DNA of 64,000 nucleotides from Oceanobacillus profundus (GCF_003515705.1 NZ_QWEH01000002.1:310001-374000); one strand, 5' to 3'; numbered from the stretch's first letter, positions 49,686 to 58,895 are shown. Translations and numbers: made by a program. Notes: generated by a model from the sequence alone, not told the origin.

Positions 49686-51470
49686 ATGAGTGAAACAAAG
49701 GACAAAATTTTCAAGGGTGGGGCATTTTTAGTTGAGGATTTAACTGGTGAAGATATTATTACACCAGAGGATTTTACGGAAGAGCATCAAATGATTGCCA
49801 AAACAACAGATGATTTCATTACGAGTGAAGTTTTGCCGAAACTTGATCAATTGGAAAATCACGAATTTGAGCACTCAGTTAAGCTGTTAAAAAAAGCTGG
49901 AGAACTTGGTTTGTTAGGAGTTGATGTACCGGAAGAATACGGAGGTCTGGCACTTGATAAAATTAGCTCTTCCTTAATTACAGAAAGATTTTCACGTGCA
50001 GGCGGATTCTCGATCACACATGGTGCTCATGTAGGGATAGGATCACTGCCGATCGTATTCTTTGGAAATGATGAGCAAAAACAAAAATATTTGCCGAAGC
50101 TTGCGACTGGTGAATTAATCGCTGCTTACGCATTAACTGAACCAAGTTCCGGATCAGATGCACTAGGTGCAAAAACAACCGCCAGGCTAAATGAAGCTGG
50201 TACGCATTATATTTTAAACGGAGAGAAACAGTGGATTACGAACTCGGCATTTGCAGATGTGTTTGTTGTCTATGCAAAAATTGATGGAGAGCATTTCTCG
50301 GCCTTTATTGTTGAAAGAGAGTACCCAGGTGTTTCAACTGGTGTGGAAGAAAAGAAGATGGGAATTAAAAGCTCATCAACACGGACACTGATCCTTGAAG
50401 ATGCAGAGGTCCCGATAGAAAATTTGTTAGGCGAAAAAGGACGCGGCCATATTATTGCTTTCAATATTTTAAATGTTGGCCGCTATAAGCTTGCAGTCGG
50501 TGGAGTTGGTGGTGCTAAGCGTGCACTTGAACTTGCTGCAGCTTATGTGAATGAGCGCAAGCAGTTTAATACACCTATTTCCAGCTTTTCTTTAACACAG
50601 GAAAAGCTGGCAACAATGGCTTCTGAAATCTATGCAAACGAAAGTGCGGTTTATCGTACAGTAGGATTATTTGAACAGCGAATGGGAGCATTAACGGAGG
50701 AACAATTAAAGGACGGACGCGAAGTAGCGCGTGCAATTGCAGAATACCAAATTGAGTGCTCCATAACGAAATACATGGCAACCGAATTGCTTGATTATAC
50801 TGCAGACGAAGCAGTGCAGATGCATGGTGGTTACGGCTTTATGCAAGAGTATGAAGTAGAGCGTATTTATCGTGACTCACGAATCAACCGTATTTTTGAA
50901 GGGACAAACGAAATTAATCGCTTGTTAGTTCCTGGAACATTGCTGAAAAAAGCAATGAAGGGCGAACTGCCACTGCTGCAAAAAGCTCAAGGGCTACAAG
51001 AAGAGTTAATGATGATGATGCCAGAGGAAGTTGGTACAGAACCTTTGGAGCAGGAGAAATACTTACTGCGTAACGCGAAGAAAATCGTCCTTCTTGGTGC
51101 AGGATTAGCTGCACAAAAGTATATGCAGAAATTAGAGAAAGAACAAGAAATCCTCGTCAATCTAGCTGATATGGTCGCTGAGGTTTACAATATCGAGTCG
51201 GCAATTCTTCGTACAGAGAAAGCAATTAACAAAGGCGGAGCAGAAAAGAGCAAGCAAAAACTGCTGTATACGCAGGTTTATGTACAGGAAGCATTTAATC
51301 GGATAGAAGCAGATGCAAAAGAAACATTAATTGCAGTCGAGGAAGGTGATACATTAAGAATGATGCTTTCGTCCTTACGTAAACTGACGCGTCATACACC
51401 AATTAATGTCATTGCTAAAAAGCGTGAGATTGCTAAAGGTATTATAAAAGAAGAGAAATATATCGTCTGA
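49686..51470 (+). CDS. fadE: Acyl-CoA dehydrogenase FadE
   Basis: FAD-dependent acyl-CoA dehydrogenase, first beta-oxidation step, 594 residues as in B. subtilis. The N-terminal catalytic part has ITHGAHVGIGSLPIVFFGND, YALTEPSSGSDALGAKTTAR, ILNGEKQWITNSAFADVFVV and QMHGGYGFMQEYEVERIYRD, then RINRIFEGTNEINRL. A C-terminal helical extension of about 170 residues is typical of this long subgroup. GGAAGGAAG precedes the ATG. It is 174 bp after fadA, with no terminator between. Confidence 0.95.
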   Translation: MSETKDKIFKGGAFLVEDLTGEDIITPEDFTEEHQMIAKTTDDFITSEVLPKLDQLENHEFEHSVKLLKKAGELGLLGVDVPEEYGGLALDKISSSLITERFSRAGGFSITHGAHVGIGSLPIVFFGNDEQKQKYLPKLATGELIAAYALTEPSSGSDALGAKTTARLNEAGTHYILNGEKQWITNSAFADVFVVYAKIDGEHFSAFIVEREYPGVSTGVEEKKMGIKSSSTRTLILEDAEVPIENLLGEKGRGHIIAFNILNVGRYKLAVGGVGGAKRALELAAAYVNERKQFNTPISSFSLTQEKLATMASEIYANESAVYRTVGLFEQRMGALTEEQLKDGREVARAIAEYQIECSITKYMATELLDYTADEAVQMHGGYGFMQEYEVERIYRDSRINRIFEGTNEINRLLVPGTLLKKAMKGELPLLQKAQGLQEELMMMMPEEVGTEPLEQEKYLLRNAKKIVLLGAGLAAQKYMQKLEKEQEILVNLADMVAEVYNIESAILRTEKAINKGGAEKSKQKLLYTQVYVQEAFNRIEADAKETLIAVEEGDTLRMMLSSLRKLTRHTPINVIAKKREIAKGIIKEEKYIV

Positions 51471-51476
51471 TATTCT

Positions 51477-51513
51477 ATGCCACTTCTTACCAAACAGGAG
51501 TGGCATTTTCTGT
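51477..51513 (+). terminator. Terminator of fadNAE
   Basis: ATGCCACTTCT / AGGAGTGGCAT (one G-T pair), followed by TTTTCTGTTT. Confidence 0.85.
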
Positions 51514-51742
51514 TTATTGACGGAACGAATTATTGTTAGCGTTTATTATTTGATGAAAGATAGTTGCACTGTTAATCTTGATAGAGAAATAGCTATTTGA
51601 GTTTTTCTTTTTTGTAAGAAACTGCGCACTAATGTGCAGTAATAGATTGTGCGTATACCCGCTTGTAAACACACTACGCTGTGTATAACAAGAAACCCGT
51701 GCAGTCTCAACTTAACAGAAATAATACAAAGGAGAGATAATC

Positions 51743-52216
51743 ATGTATCGTACTGTAGAAGATTTTGTGAACGATTGGGATCATGCTGCAAATGGAACGA
51801 TTGCAGTCCTTGAATCGTTAACAGATGATAAACTGAATCAGGCAATTGTAGAAGGCCACAGTACCTTAGGATGGCTTGGGTGGCATTTAGCAACAAGCCC
51901 AGTATTCTTTGCCGGTCTTGTAGGTGTGGAGATAGACGCTGGTGAAACTAAAAATGCTACCCCTGAAAAAGCAAATGAAATTGTACAAACATATAAAAAA
52001 GTAGCAACAGCAGTTAAAGTTCAAGTTGAAAAAACATTAACAAATGAAAAGTTGGAAGAACATGTAAATGCGATGGGAGGATCTGTCGCAAGAGGCGCTC
52101 TGTTACGTACACTCATTGACCATCAAACCCATCACCGTGGGCAGATGACCGTGCTATTGCGTCAAGCAGGATTGCGAGTTCCTGGTGTAATGGGTCCAAC
52201 AAAGGAAGAACAATAA
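51743..52216 (+). CDS. DinB-like family protein
   Basis: Four-helix bundle protein of 157 residues of the DinB/YfiT superfamily. The metal-binding His triad is visible: LGWLGWHLATSPVFF (His about 47), and DHQTHHRGQMTVLLRQAGLR (His pair near 129-134). Members are often thiol-dependent transferases or stress proteins; the substrate is unknown. AAAGGAGAG precedes the ATG. It is inserted between fadE and yusI relative to the B. subtilis order. Confidence 0.8.
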   Translation: MYRTVEDFVNDWDHAANGTIAVLESLTDDKLNQAIVEGHSTLGWLGWHLATSPVFFAGLVGVEIDAGETKNATPEKANEIVQTYKKVATAVKVQVEKTLTNEKLEEHVNAMGGSVARGALLRTLIDHQTHHRGQMTVLLRQAGLRVPGVMGPTKEEQ

Positions 52217-52224
52217 ATGTCAAA

Positions 52225-52271
52225 GCCATGAAGGAAATCGGAAAGTTTTTTATCCGTTTTCTTCATGGCAT
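52225..52271 (+). terminator. Hairpin after DinB gene
   Basis: GCCATGAAG pairs with CTTCATGGC, with further imperfect pairing inside. No T run follows, so it may be a weak terminator. Confidence 0.5.
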
Positions 52272-52385
52272 ATTAATTTTTACTTATTGGATAGTATGAA
52301 TTGGATTGCTGAGCAGTTATACTAATATTTTTATACAAATCATGATAAAATAATTCCTAAACAGTTTGGAATGGAGGATTTGTAC

Positions 52386-52742
52386 ATGGCATTAACATTT
52401 TACTGGTACCCAAATTGCGGAACATGCAAAAAAGCGAAGAAATGGTTTGATGATCATAACATCGATTATACAAGTATACATATTGTAGAAGAAACACCTA
52501 CAAAGGAAGAGTTGCTTGAATTGATTTCCAAAAGTGATTTACCTGCTAAAAAGTTCTTTAACACGAGTGGAAAGAAATATCGTGAGTTAAATATTAAAGA
52601 GAAAATAATGGATGCAAGTGTAGAAGAAATGGCAGGAATCCTTGCTTCAGATGGAATGTTAATCAAGCGTCCGATTGTCACAGACGGGTCAAAGGTGACA
52701 GTTGGATTTAAAGAAGAAACATTTCAAGAAAATTGGCTCTAG
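52386..52742 (+). CDS. yusI: ArsC/Spx-family thioredoxin-fold protein YusI
   Basis: Protein of 118 residues of the ArsC/Spx/MgsR family. Redox motif CGTC at 11-14 (FYWYPNCGTCKKAKKWFDDH), then PAKKFFNTSGKKYRELNIKE and the family Arg-Pro motif LIKRPIVTDG. The CxxC is like Spx, but neighbours and length match B. subtilis YusI, whose role is unknown. ATG 52386 follows TGGAGGATTTGTAC. The order fadNAE - yusI - gcvH equals that of B. subtilis. Confidence 0.85.
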   Translation: MALTFYWYPNCGTCKKAKKWFDDHNIDYTSIHIVEETPTKEELLELISKSDLPAKKFFNTSGKKYRELNIKEKIMDASVEEMAGILASDGMLIKRPIVTDGSKVTVGFKEETFQENWL

Positions 52743-52845
52743 TTATTATTAATGAATAACCTTGGGTTCAAATTCAAACAAAGACTAGAAAAATACAAGG
52801 TTAAATTGTATAGTTAAATTGGAATGAATTAATGGAGGGATTACA

Positions 52846-53226
52846 ATGAGTTTGCCACAAGATTTGCTGTATTCAAAAGAACATGAGTGGGTAAAAAAGG
52901 AAGACGGAAATGTACGTATCGGAATTACTGACTTTGCCCAAGATGAGCTAGGTGATATCGTTTTTGTTGAGTTGCCTGAAGTAGGAGACGAAATAACAGC
53001 TGACGAGCCGTTTGGTAGTGTAGAATCTGTAAAAACAGTTTCTGAATTATATGCTCCAATCAGCGGGAAAGTTGTCGCAGTAAATGAAGAATTGGAAGAT
53101 AGCCCAGAATTTGTAAATGAATCTCCATATGAAAAAGCATGGATGGTTGTTGTTGAGCCCTCTGATGTAGCTGAGCTTGAGCAATTATTATCTGCAGATG
53201 CATATCAAGAATTAACTGAAGAATAA
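52846..53226 (+). CDS. gcvH: Glycine cleavage system H protein
   Basis: Lipoyl carrier of the glycine cleavage complex, 126 residues. It is also the relay through which lipoate reaches the 2-oxoacid dehydrogenases in B. subtilis. The lipoylated Lys is about 63 in [16 protein letters not shown]; other segments are [37 protein letters not shown] and [24 protein letters not shown] precedes the ATG. Single gene, the P and T proteins not being in the window. Confidence 0.95.
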   Translation: MSLPQDLLYSKEHEWVKKEDGNVRIGITDFAQDELGDIVFVELPEVGDEITADEPFGSVESVKTVSELYAPISGKVVAVNEELEDSPEFVNESPYEKAWMVVVEPSDVAELEQLLSADAYQELTEE

Positions 53227-53304
53227 TGCCCAAAGGCTAACTTACGCGTGTGAAAGTGTATAGTTAGCCTTCTTTCAATCATATAATGTATGTAAATAGA
53301 TGCT

Positions 53305-53616
53305 GTTCAAAAAGTCCGGTGAAAATGAAACAATGAGATAGGTGTTCTTCGATTAACTCCTGACACGTGCTGTGTAGACCGTTGAAGTCACCGCTTCCTG
53401 TGGAACACGTTGGCGAAAGAAAACTTCCTATGAAAATTGTTCACGTCCCTGTAGAAGTTCGCATTCTGTTCAAGCTCTATACTTACGTATTAATTGCATT
53501 CGTTCCGTGACGAGAGTAACAACGTCACCGAACCTCGACACACACAGGACGTGTTCGTGTTGCGATAGGACATTGCAACTTTACCCGATCTCGGTCTTTT
53601 CATCCTCCTTTTGAAC
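53305..53616. mobile_element. TIR-bounded repeat element, copy 2
   Basis: About 312 bp, ends GTTCAAAAAG..GGTGAAAATG and, inverted, GTTCAAAAGG..GATGAAAAG, matching copy 1 (41660-41762). The inside has several short palindromes (for example CACACACAGGACGTGTT region) and no credible gene. It occupies the place of yusG in the B. subtilis order. MITE-like, non-autonomous. Confidence 0.6.
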
Positions 53617-53663
53617 GCGAATTACGTAGGCAACTTTTTTGCTTGCATAAGGAGTGCTCATGT

Positions 53664-54020
53664 ATGATAACTACTGAGTTTGAAAAAGTGATTATTGTCG
53701 AAGGGCTTACAGATAAGAAGCAAATTGAAAAAGTCATCAATGATGAGGTTACTATCGTATGTACAAATGGTACATTCGGTGTAGAACGATTTGATGAATT
53801 ACTGGAAACATACGAATTGGATGAAAAGGATGTGTTTATTCTAGTTGACGAGGATAAATCTGGAATGAAATTGCGTAAGCAGCTGGCTCGTGAGCTACCG
53901 CATGCGGAGCATATTTACATTAGCAGTGAATATCGGGAGGTTGCAGCGACACCAGAGAAAATACTTGCAAGCACACTACTGAGTAAACATTTCTCTGTTC
54001 ATCCTATATTTTTATTATAG
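53664..54020 (+). CDS. yusF: Toprim domain protein YusF
   Basis: Protein of 118 residues made of a single Toprim domain, related to the RNase M5/primase-type small toprim proteins. Catalytic Glu in KVIIVEGLTDKKQIEKVIND and the DxD-like acidic pair in VFILVDEDKSGMKLRKQLAR. It is probably a nucleic-acid enzyme of unknown substrate. ATG 53664 lies 9 bp after AAGGAG. Its position after gcvH and before yusE equals B. subtilis. Confidence 0.8.
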   Translation: MITTEFEKVIIVEGLTDKKQIEKVINDEVTIVCTNGTFGVERFDELLETYELDEKDVFILVDEDKSGMKLRKQLARELPHAEHIYISSEYREVAATPEKILASTLLSKHFSVHPIFLL

Positions 54021-54025
54021 TGTGT

Positions 54026-54078
54026 GTTCAAAAAGAGGATATTTACCGGGTTTTTTGAATATCCTCTTATAGATTGAA
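54026..54078 (+). terminator. Terminator-like hairpin after yusF, with TIR-like ends
   Basis: AAGAGGATATT pairs with AATATCCTCTT. The stretch begins GTTCAAAAAGAGGAT and ends TTGAAC, echoing the ends of the TIR-bounded elements, so it may be a minimal derivative used as a terminator. Confidence 0.5.
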
Positions 54079-54094
54079 CTTAAGGTGGTTAAAA

Positions 54095-54409
54095 ATGCAG
54101 CAAATAACAGAAAAAAGTTTGGAACAGGAACTCATGTTAATTTATATTTATACACCTTTTTGTGGAACATGTACGGTGGCAAGATCAATGCTTGCTAAAA
54201 TCGAGTCTGTTCATGGAATAGATATCTTTTATGAGATGAATGCGTCCTTATATCCTGAATTTATGCAAGAAAATAAAATTGAAAGTGTTCCATGCCTTTT
54301 AATTAAAGAAGGTAATGAAGTGAAAGAAAAAGTTTATGCCTTTCAATCGACAGGCAATATATATAACTATTTGATGATATATAAGCCAGAATTATTTGCC
54401 ACCCATTAA
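54095..54409 (+). CDS. yusE: Thioredoxin-like protein YusE
   Basis: Thioredoxin-fold protein of 104 residues. Active site CGTC in LIYIYTPFCGTCTVARSMLA (Cys near 25 and 28) and the cis-Pro in KIESVPCLLIKEGNEV. It belongs to the YusE group, distinct from housekeeping TrxA; partner unknown. ATG 54095 follows AAGGTGG. It is 75 bp after yusF and before the S-box, as in B. subtilis. Confidence 0.85.
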   Translation: MQQITEKSLEQELMLIYIYTPFCGTCTVARSMLAKIESVHGIDIFYEMNASLYPEFMQENKIESVPCLLIKEGNEVKEKVYAFQSTGNIYNYLMIYKPELFATH

Positions 54410-54561
54410 GGCTCTAATATCCCCCCTTTCTATGCGTGAGAGAGTTAAAATTAGAAGGTGGGGAAGGGCTTGGAGTCATACTCCTGTGGTACTATCATGC
54501 AGTGGAGAGAAAAAGCTCTTGATTGAAGTTTCACTTTAACAAAAGTTAATCCCATTTAGGA

Positions 54562-54590
54562 TTGACACGCGTATTTTAGCATGCTACTAT
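54562..54590 (+). promoter_or_regulatory. Promoter of the S-box/metNPQ unit
   Basis: -35 TTGACA (54562-54567), 17-bp spacer, -10 TACTAT (54585-54590), about 35 bp before the riboswitch. Confidence 0.75.
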
Positions 54591-54623
54591 AGTGTCACTG
54601 AATTGCTAAATCAAATACGATCT

Positions 54624-54790
54624 ATCTCTTATCTTGAGCGGTGGAGGGACTGGCCCTTTGAAACCGCGGCAACCTTCAATCTTTTGAAAGGTGCCAATTC
54701 CTGCAAAGTAAACTTTGACAGATGAGAGAACGTGAGACTTTTTAATGATATGACGTCTTTCTGTTCTCTTACAGAAGACGTTTTTTGTTT
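54624..54790 (+). promoter_or_regulatory. SAM-I (S-box) riboswitch with terminator
   Basis: Aptamer at about 54624-54730 with the S-box signatures CTTATC-n-GAG, GGTGGAGGGACTGGCCC, TGAAACCGCGGCAACC, AAGGTGCCAATTCCTGC and closing GATGAGA. The expression platform ends in a terminator: ACGTCTTTCTGT / ACAGAAGACGT (54753-54781) plus a T run. High S-adenosylmethionine should stop transcription before metN. Confidence 0.95.
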
Positions 54791-54875
54791 TTTGGTTAAA
54801 AAATGTATTGCAGCATTCATACAGTAAAGAATTTGTTTATAGGCACAAAAGTTAGAACGAAGAGGAGGACATAAC

Positions 54876-55907
54876 GTGATTTCGATTGAGGGTTTACGTA
54901 AGGTCTTTAGACTAAATAATGATGACATAGCAGCTGTTGATGATTTGACCCTTACTATCCCTGACGGTGAGATATTCGGCGTGATTGGGTACAGCGGTGC
55001 AGGGAAGAGTACATTCGTCAGACTGCTTAACCGATTGGAAGAACCATCATCAGGACGAATTGTTATTGATGATGAAGAAATAACGACACTTAATTCAAAA
55101 CAGCTTCGCCTTGCAAGACAAGGAATCGGCATGATTTTTCAGCACTTCAATTTACTTTGGTCAAGAACGGTAGAGGCAAATATTGCATTCCCACTTGAAA
55201 TTGCAGGAGTCCCAAAGCAGGAGAGGCAAAAGCGAGTACAGGAACTCATTGATTTGGTTGGCCTTGGTGGACGGGAAAAAGCTTATCCATCCCAATTAAG
55301 TGGTGGACAGAAGCAGCGTGTTGGAATTGCTCGCGCACTTGCGAATAATCCAAAAGTGCTGTTATGTGATGAGGCAACCTCTGCATTGGATCCAGAAACA
55401 ACGAATGCGATTTTGAATTTGCTGGTCGACATTAATAAAAAGCTTGGATTAACGATTATTTTGATTACACATGAAATGCATGTTATTCGAAAAATCTGTA
55501 ACCAAGTAGCGGTCATGGAACAAGGACGGATTGTTGAACAGGGAAATGTGCTTGATGTGTTTACCCATCCCGTACAAGACGTTACGAAAAAATTTGTTCA
55601 GCAAATTATGGGACCAAGTGACGAAGAGGATGATATAACCAATATTATTGAGAATAATGCAGATGGTATTATTCTTAAGCTTCAATTTTTAGGTGAGGCT
55701 ACAAATCAAACCCTTATAAGCCAGCTGGCAAAGCGTTTTGATATTGATTTAAATATTTTACAAGGAAAAATCACCCAAACACAAGCTGGCGGATATGGCA
55801 CATTATTCGTACAGGTTATTGGCGAACAAGAGGAATTCGATAGAGCATTAAGCTTTATACAGGAACAGACCTCGGTCGAAGTGGAGGTTATCCGGGATGT
55901 TAGCTGA
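54876..55907 (+). CDS. metN: Methionine ABC transporter ATP-binding protein MetN
   Basis: ATPase of the methionine importer, 343 residues. Walker A GYSGAGKST (38-46), Q-loop region IGMIFQHFNLLWSRTV, signature QLSGGQKQRVGIARALANNP, Walker B VLLCDEATSALDPETT, switch LITHEMHVIRKICNQVAVME, and a C-terminal NIL domain (about 265-340) that binds methionine for feedback inhibition. GTG start at 54876 follows AGAGGAGGAC. Controlled by the S-box upstream; overlaps the permease gene by 11 bp. Confidence 0.95.
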   Translation: MISIEGLRKVFRLNNDDIAAVDDLTLTIPDGEIFGVIGYSGAGKSTFVRLLNRLEEPSSGRIVIDDEEITTLNSKQLRLARQGIGMIFQHFNLLWSRTVEANIAFPLEIAGVPKQERQKRVQELIDLVGLGGREKAYPSQLSGGQKQRVGIARALANNPKVLLCDEATSALDPETTNAILNLLVDINKKLGLTIILITHEMHVIRKICNQVAVMEQGRIVEQGNVLDVFTHPVQDVTKKFVQQIMGPSDEEDDITNIIENNADGIILKLQFLGEATNQTLISQLAKRFDIDLNILQGKITQTQAGGYGTLFVQVIGEQEEFDRALSFIQEQTSVEVEVIRDVS

Positions 55908-56565
55908 GTTATTCCCAAATATTAAATACGAGGATTTAGTTGAAGCAACTTACGAAACATTTTACATGACAATTATTGCTATTATTGGTACATGTATTTT
56001 CGGTCTATTATTAGGATTGCTTCTATATTTAACGAAAAAAGACGGCATCTGGAAAAATAAGTATATTTATTTTGTTGTAGCGGCTCTTGTGAATATATTT
56101 AGAGCCATCCCATTTATTATATTGATCTTATTGCTATTTCCATTTACCGATTTCCTTATCGGAACGATTCGCGGACCAAATGCAGCACTGCCCGCATTAA
56201 TTATTGGATCAGCTCCGTTTTACGGGAGACTCGTTGAAATCGCGCTTAACGAAGTGGAAAAAGGTGTAATTGAAGCAGCCAAAGCGATGGGGGCGAAAAC
56301 ACGTACGATCATTTTCCGTGTTCTACTCCCTGAATCAATGCCGGCACTCGTATCAGGCCTTACGGTTACCTCGATTGCATTAATTGGGTATACCGCAATG
56401 GCAGGTGCGATTGGTGCAGGTGGTCTTGGAAACTATGCGTATTATTTTGGATTCCAACGACGTGATTTTGATGTTGTATTTCTTTGTACGGTCATTATTG
56501 TAATTATCGTGTTTATTTTCCAATTTATTGGGGACTTTATTACAAACAAGCTTGATAAACGATAA
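55897..56565 (+). CDS. metP: Methionine ABC transporter permease MetP (MetI)
   Basis: Permease of 222 residues with about five helices: YETFYMTIIAIIGTCIFGLL, IPFIILILLLFPFTDFLIG, and the coupling-helix EAA loop EVEKGVIEAAKAMGAKTRTI followed by ALIGYTAMAGAIGAGGLGNY. It carries methionine (and possibly its sulfoxide or D-form) with MetN and MetQ. The ATG lies inside the end of metN (11-bp overlap), so translation is coupled. Confidence 0.95.
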   Translation: MLAELFPNIKYEDLVEATYETFYMTIIAIIGTCIFGLLLGLLLYLTKKDGIWKNKYIYFVVAALVNIFRAIPFIILILLLFPFTDFLIGTIRGPNAALPALIIGSAPFYGRLVEIALNEVEKGVIEAAKAMGAKTRTIIFRVLLPESMPALVSGLTVTSIALIGYTAMAGAIGAGGLGNYAYYFGFQRRDFDVVFLCTVIIVIIVFIFQFIGDFITNKLDKR

Positions 56566-56634
56566 CATTATCAATAGATGAAAATAGGAAAACCTATTTC
56601 AATTATAAAAACAAGATGGAGAGGAAGAAACAGA

Positions 56635-57492
56635 ATGAAAAAGCTTTTAGCCCTGGTAACATTCGCACTTGTACTTATATTAGCTGCTTGTGGCGGTGGA
56701 AATGAATCAGAAGATGGAGCCGATAATGGTTCGTCAGAAGGAACCGAAGAAACAAATGAAATCACTGTAGGTGCTTCAAGTGTACCACATGCGGAAATTC
56801 TAGAAGAAGCTCAGCCATTACTTGAAGAACAAGGTGTAACACTTCATATTGAAGAATATCAGGATTATATATTGCCAAATGATGATTTAGACAATGGCAC
56901 GTTAGATGCGAATTACTTCCAGCACATTCCGTATTTGAATCAAACAGTGGAAGATACAGGATATGAAATTGAATCGATTGGAGCTATTCACGTAGAACCA
57001 ATGGGTGTTTATTCAAAAGGAATTGCATCAGTCGATGACATTGCTGATGGAACTGAAGTTATTTTAAGCAATTCTGTTTCCGATCATGGACGGATTTTGA
57101 CTTTGTTTGAGCGGGAAGGTTTGATTACTTTAGATGAAAGTGTAGAAAAATCCGCTGCAACAATTGACGATATTGTTGAAAATCCTAAAAACTTAGTTTT
57201 CTCACCAGATTATGATCCGGCACTGCTACCAGAGCTTTATAATTCAGAAGAAGATGTGCTTGCTGTTATCAACACAAACTACGCAATTGGTATAGGTCTT
57301 AACCCATTAGAGGATGCATTGTTTGTTGAAGACGAAGAAACTGACTATTTAAACGTTATTGCTGTAAGGTCTGAAGATGCTGATAAAGAAGCATTAAAGA
57401 AACTGGTTGAAGTACTAAAATCTGAAGAAATCCAAAACTTTATGATGGAGAACTACGATGGTGCAGTTCTGCCAGTGGAAGGCGAAAAGTAA
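56635..57492 (+). CDS. metQ: Methionine-binding lipoprotein MetQ
   Basis: Extracellular methionine receptor, NlpA family lipoprotein, 285 residues. Signal KKLLALVTFALVLILAAC with lipobox LAAC, a Ser/Glu/Gly linker, then NEITVGASSVPHAEILEEAQ, DDLDNGTLDANYFQHIPYLN, HVEPMGVYSKGIASVDDIAD and VINTNYAIGIGLNPLEDALF. ATG 56635 follows GGAGAGGAAG; the frame opens at 56578 without a site. Last gene of the S-box controlled metNPQ operon. Confidence 0.95.
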   Translation: MKKLLALVTFALVLILAACGGGNESEDGADNGSSEGTEETNEITVGASSVPHAEILEEAQPLLEEQGVTLHIEEYQDYILPNDDLDNGTLDANYFQHIPYLNQTVEDTGYEIESIGAIHVEPMGVYSKGIASVDDIADGTEVILSNSVSDHGRILTLFEREGLITLDESVEKSAATIDDIVENPKNLVFSPDYDPALLPELYNSEEDVLAVINTNYAIGIGLNPLEDALFVEDEETDYLNVIAVRSEDADKEALKKLVEVLKSEEIQNFMMENYDGAVLPVEGEK

Positions 57493-57720
57493 TTATAATT
57501 TATTAATAGCATTTTAAAGGATACGTGCGTTATTTGCCATTATTTAATGTCGTTTCTATGTTTTCACGTTATGAATCATTCATATATAGAATAATCCAGT
57601 CATAGAGGTTTAAATCCGAATTGTAAAGGGAACCTTTCTAGTGTTACTATATTTTATGTAACCAAAACGAAAGGATGATTCACTATTGACAGTGGTCTGA
57701 GGTTGAATTACACTTCGGAA

Positions 57721-57873
57721 ATGGAAAAAGGAATGACGAAGTCCCGTCATGTTTGCTACGAGGAGTACAGCAGGAAACTTGAAAAACGGCTGGAAGTAGA
57801 AAAACAACGAGAACGGGAATACAAAGAAGCGAAAATGCTAGTGGCAGGAATAGATGGTCAAATAGCTAAATAA
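57721..57873 (+). CDS. Putative small charged helical protein
   Basis: An ORF of 50 codons starting ATG 57721. The product MEKGMTKSRHVCYEEYSRKL, then EKRLEVEKQREREYKEAKML, then VAGIDGQIAK, is strongly helical and charged. The frame is open upstream to a TGA near 57677; AAAGGATGA (57670s) lies about 45 bp before the ATG, so the true start could be a rarer codon further up. A strong terminator follows (57893-57924), which supports a real transcript. No family recognised. Confidence 0.4.
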   Translation: MEKGMTKSRHVCYEEYSRKLEKRLEVEKQREREYKEAKMLVAGIDGQIAK

Positions 57874-57892
57874 CAAACTTATAATTACCTTT

Positions 57893-57930
57893 GTGCTGGT
57901 GTCTTAATATGCGGACATCAGCACTATTTA
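57893..57930 (+). terminator. Terminator before the suf operon
   Basis: GTGCTGGTGTC (57893-57903) / GACATCAGCAC (57914-57924), one G-T pair, then TATTTATTTG. Confidence 0.8.
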
Positions 57931-58035
57931 TTTGTACAATTATATCTAATTTGATATGGTGAAACAGTAATAAGCTGTGCGCTTAAAAGAGTTGATAATT
58001 AATTTGAAATGCTTTAAGATTGTAATGAGAATAAG

Positions 58036-58064
58036 TTGAGAATGATGTCAATTCATTTCATACT
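58036..58064 (+). promoter_or_regulatory. Candidate promoter of the suf operon
   Basis: -35 TTGAGA (58036-58041), 17-bp spacer, -10 CATACT (58059-58064), 30 bp before sufC. Confidence 0.5.
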
Positions 58065-58093
58065 AGAAAATAGCTTACTTGGAGGTATGTTTT

Positions 58094-58879
58094 ATGTCAG
58101 GATCAGTTTTAGAAATTAAGAATCTTCATGTATCGATTGAAGACAAAGAAATATTAAAAGGTGTAAACCTTACGATAAAGGGTGGAGAATTCCACGCAAT
58201 AATGGGGCCGAACGGAACAGGTAAATCTACCCTTGCTTCAGCAATTATGGGACATCCCAAATATGAAGTTACAGAAGGAAGTATTATCCTTGACGGTGAA
58301 GATGTACTAGAAATGGAAGTAGATGAGCGTGCTCGTGCTGGTCTGTTTTTAGCTATGCAATATCCAAGTGAAATCAGTGGTGTAACAACTTCTGACTTCC
58401 TTCGTTCTGCAATCAATGCTCGTCGTGAAGAAGGCGATGAGGTATCTCTAATGAAGTTTATTAAGCAATTAGATAAAGACTTAGATTTACTTGAAATTGA
58501 TCAAAACATGGCTACACGATACTTAAACGAAGGTTTCTCTGGTGGGGAGAAGAAACGTAATGAAATCCTTCAATTATTGCAAATAAATCCTGCTATTGCG
58601 ATTTTAGATGAAATTGATTCTGGATTAGATATTGATGCATTGAAAATTGTATCTAAAGGAATCAATAAAATGCGCGGAGAAGACTTTGGTTGCCTAATGA
58701 TTACGCATTACCAACGTTTACTTAACTACATTACTCCTGACTTTGTTCATGTTATGATGCAGGGCCGTGTTGTGAAATCAGGTGGACCTGAGCTTGCAAA
58801 ACGTTTAGAAGAAGAAGGTTATGAGTGGATTAAAGAAGAGTTAGGAATTACAGACGAAACAGTAGAACAAAACGCGTAA
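58094..58879 (+). CDS. sufC: Fe-S cluster assembly ATPase SufC
   Basis: ABC-type ATPase of the SufBCD scaffold, 261 residues. Walker A GPNGTGKST (38-46), Q-loop FLAMQYPSEISGV, signature GFSGGEKKRNEILQLLQINP, Walker B IAILDEIDSGLDIDALKIVS and switch MITHYQRLLNYI. ATG 58094 follows TTGGAGG; the TTG at 58079 is part of that site. It is the first gene of sufCDSUB, cytoplasmic, and essential in B. subtilis. Confidence 0.95.
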   Translation: MSGSVLEIKNLHVSIEDKEILKGVNLTIKGGEFHAIMGPNGTGKSTLASAIMGHPKYEVTEGSIILDGEDVLEMEVDERARAGLFLAMQYPSEISGVTTSDFLRSAINARREEGDEVSLMKFIKQLDKDLDLLEIDQNMATRYLNEGFSGGEKKRNEILQLLQINPAIAILDEIDSGLDIDALKIVSKGINKMRGEDFGCLMITHYQRLLNYITPDFVHVMMQGRVVKSGGPELAKRLEEEGYEWIKEELGITDETVEQNA

Positions 58880-58895
58880 CGTTAGGAGGAGTAAA

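Noticed and set aside
51540..51740. Regulatory RNA before the DinB gene
   Set aside because: A few short inverted words (CTGCGCAC/GTGCAG, CTTGT..ACAAG) were seen, but no recognisable riboswitch or T-box pattern.
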